Part shown: in pieces, positions 15,262 through 15,719 of the stretch
How positions within the stretch are numbered: position 1 is the first letter of the stretch
How the letters are laid out: every line of letters begins with the position of its first letter
DNA from: Ruminococcaceae bacterium UBA1320
GTDB lineage: Bacteria > Bacillota > Clostridia > Oscillospirales > Ethanoligenentaceae
Direction of reading: 5' to 3'
DNA length: 15,719 nucleotides
Assembly: GCA_002306975.1 (NCBI GenBank)
Contig: DBTI01000030.1
Location: 667 to 16,385 of the forward strand
The notes under the pieces: model-generated
Database searches by the model: none
What the model saw: only the letters and a program-made list of their open reading frames with translations
What the model was told of the DNA's origin: nothing
Position numbers and translations under genes: made by a program

Positions 15262-15719
15262 TTAGATTGAACGGTCTTCAATCTGAACATATTTTTTAAG
15301 TTTTCCCATAACCGTGTCAAACTGGTCGGGCGTCAGCGACTGCGCGCCGTCTGACCATGCTTTTTTCGGGTTGTTGTGCACTTCTATCATAATGCCGTCC
15401 GCGCCGACTGCGATAGCCGCTTTCGAAAGAGGTTCGACGAGCCACGGAAGACCTGCCGCATGGCTTGGATCGACGATGACAGGAAGGTGTGAAAGCCGTT
15501 TTAAAACCGGAACAGCGGAAATGTCAAGCGTATTGCGGGTGAAGGTTTCGAAGGTGCGTATGCCGCGCTCGCACAGAATAACGTTTTCGTTGCCGCCGCT
15601 CATGATGTATTCGGCGCTCATCAAAAATTCCTCAATGGTGTTCGCAAGACCGCGCTTGAGCAAAATCGGTTTATCCAGTTTGCCAAGCTCCTTGAGAAGC
15701 TCGAAGTTCTGCATGTTGC
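15262..15719 (-). CDS. aroF: 3-deoxy-7-phosphoheptulonate synthase, C-terminal part (cut by window edge)
   Basis: Condenses PEP with erythrose-4-phosphate to DAHP, the entry step of the shikimate pathway. The frame is open to the window edge (NMQNF... continues upstream), so about 152 C-terminal residues are seen. Hallmarks of the type I-beta (KDO8P-synthase-like) DAHP synthase are KPILLKRG, ILCERGIRTFE (metal/substrate region), PVIVDPSHAAG and ADGIMIEVHNNP followed by DGAQSL. The protein ends soon after the barrel (KLKKYVQIEDRS), so there is no C-terminal chorismate mutase fusion. An N-terminal regulatory domain cannot be judged because it lies outside. It is the first visible gene of the aro operon. 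Confidence 0.95.
   Translation of the reverse strand, partial: NMQNFELLKELGKLDKPILLKRGLANTIEEFLMSAEYIMSGGNENVILCERGIRTFETFTRNTLDISAVPVLKRLSHLPVIVDPSHAAGLPWLVEPLSKAAIAVGADGIMIEVHNNPKKAWSDGAQSLTPDQFDTVMGKLKKYVQIEDRSI

Overview
The window reads as core metabolism from a low-to-mid GC Gram-positive anaerobe of the class Clostridia, most likely an Oscillospiraceae/Ruminococcaceae-type gut or environmental bacterium. This placement is inferred from the paired GlgC/GlgD glycogen genes, a GTP-type PEP carboxykinase, strong GGAGG ribosome binding sites, very AT-rich intergenic DNA, and protein variants (ATGGL in GlgA, HFSGR in AroC, PPSKSD in AroA) that I associate with this group. All eleven genes, two of them cut by the window edges, are on the minus strand, so transcription runs from high to low coordinates.

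Region 1 (15719 to 9567) is an aromatic amino acid operon. In transcription order it holds a DAHP synthase (3' part only), tyrA, a short GC-rich palindromic repeat, aroB, aroA, aroC and pheA, and it ends at an intrinsic terminator. aroB-aroA abut, and aroA-aroC and aroC-pheA overlap, so these genes are translationally packed. Together they cover DAHP formation, dehydroquinate formation, EPSP and chorismate synthesis, and both exits to phenylalanine and tyrosine. Dehydroquinase, shikimate dehydrogenase and shikimate kinase are not present here.

Region 2 (9609 to 7511) is a single-gene unit: a GTP-dependent PEP carboxykinase gene with a near-consensus promoter and a strong intrinsic terminator. 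It interconverts oxaloacetate and PEP, and PEP is a precursor for region 1.

Region 3 (7510 to 6877) is a non-coding, AT-rich stretch with promoter-like elements for the next operon. Region 4 (6876 to 1) is a glycogen operon in the order glgB, glgC, glgD, glgA, then a 320-base gap with inverted repeats, then glgP (5' part only). It provides ADP-glucose synthesis (GlgC with its non-catalytic partner GlgD), chain elongation (GlgA), branching (GlgB) and phosphorolytic mobilisation (GlgP).

I see no phage, transposase, CRISPR array, tRNA or rRNA, and nothing that clearly forms a new multi-gene system. The least ordinary items are a roughly 110-residue histone-H1-like Lys/Ala-rich extension on the branching enzyme, loss of the conserved Lys of the KTGGL motif in GlgA, the palindromic repeat inside the aro operon, and the long AT-rich control region ahead of glgB.
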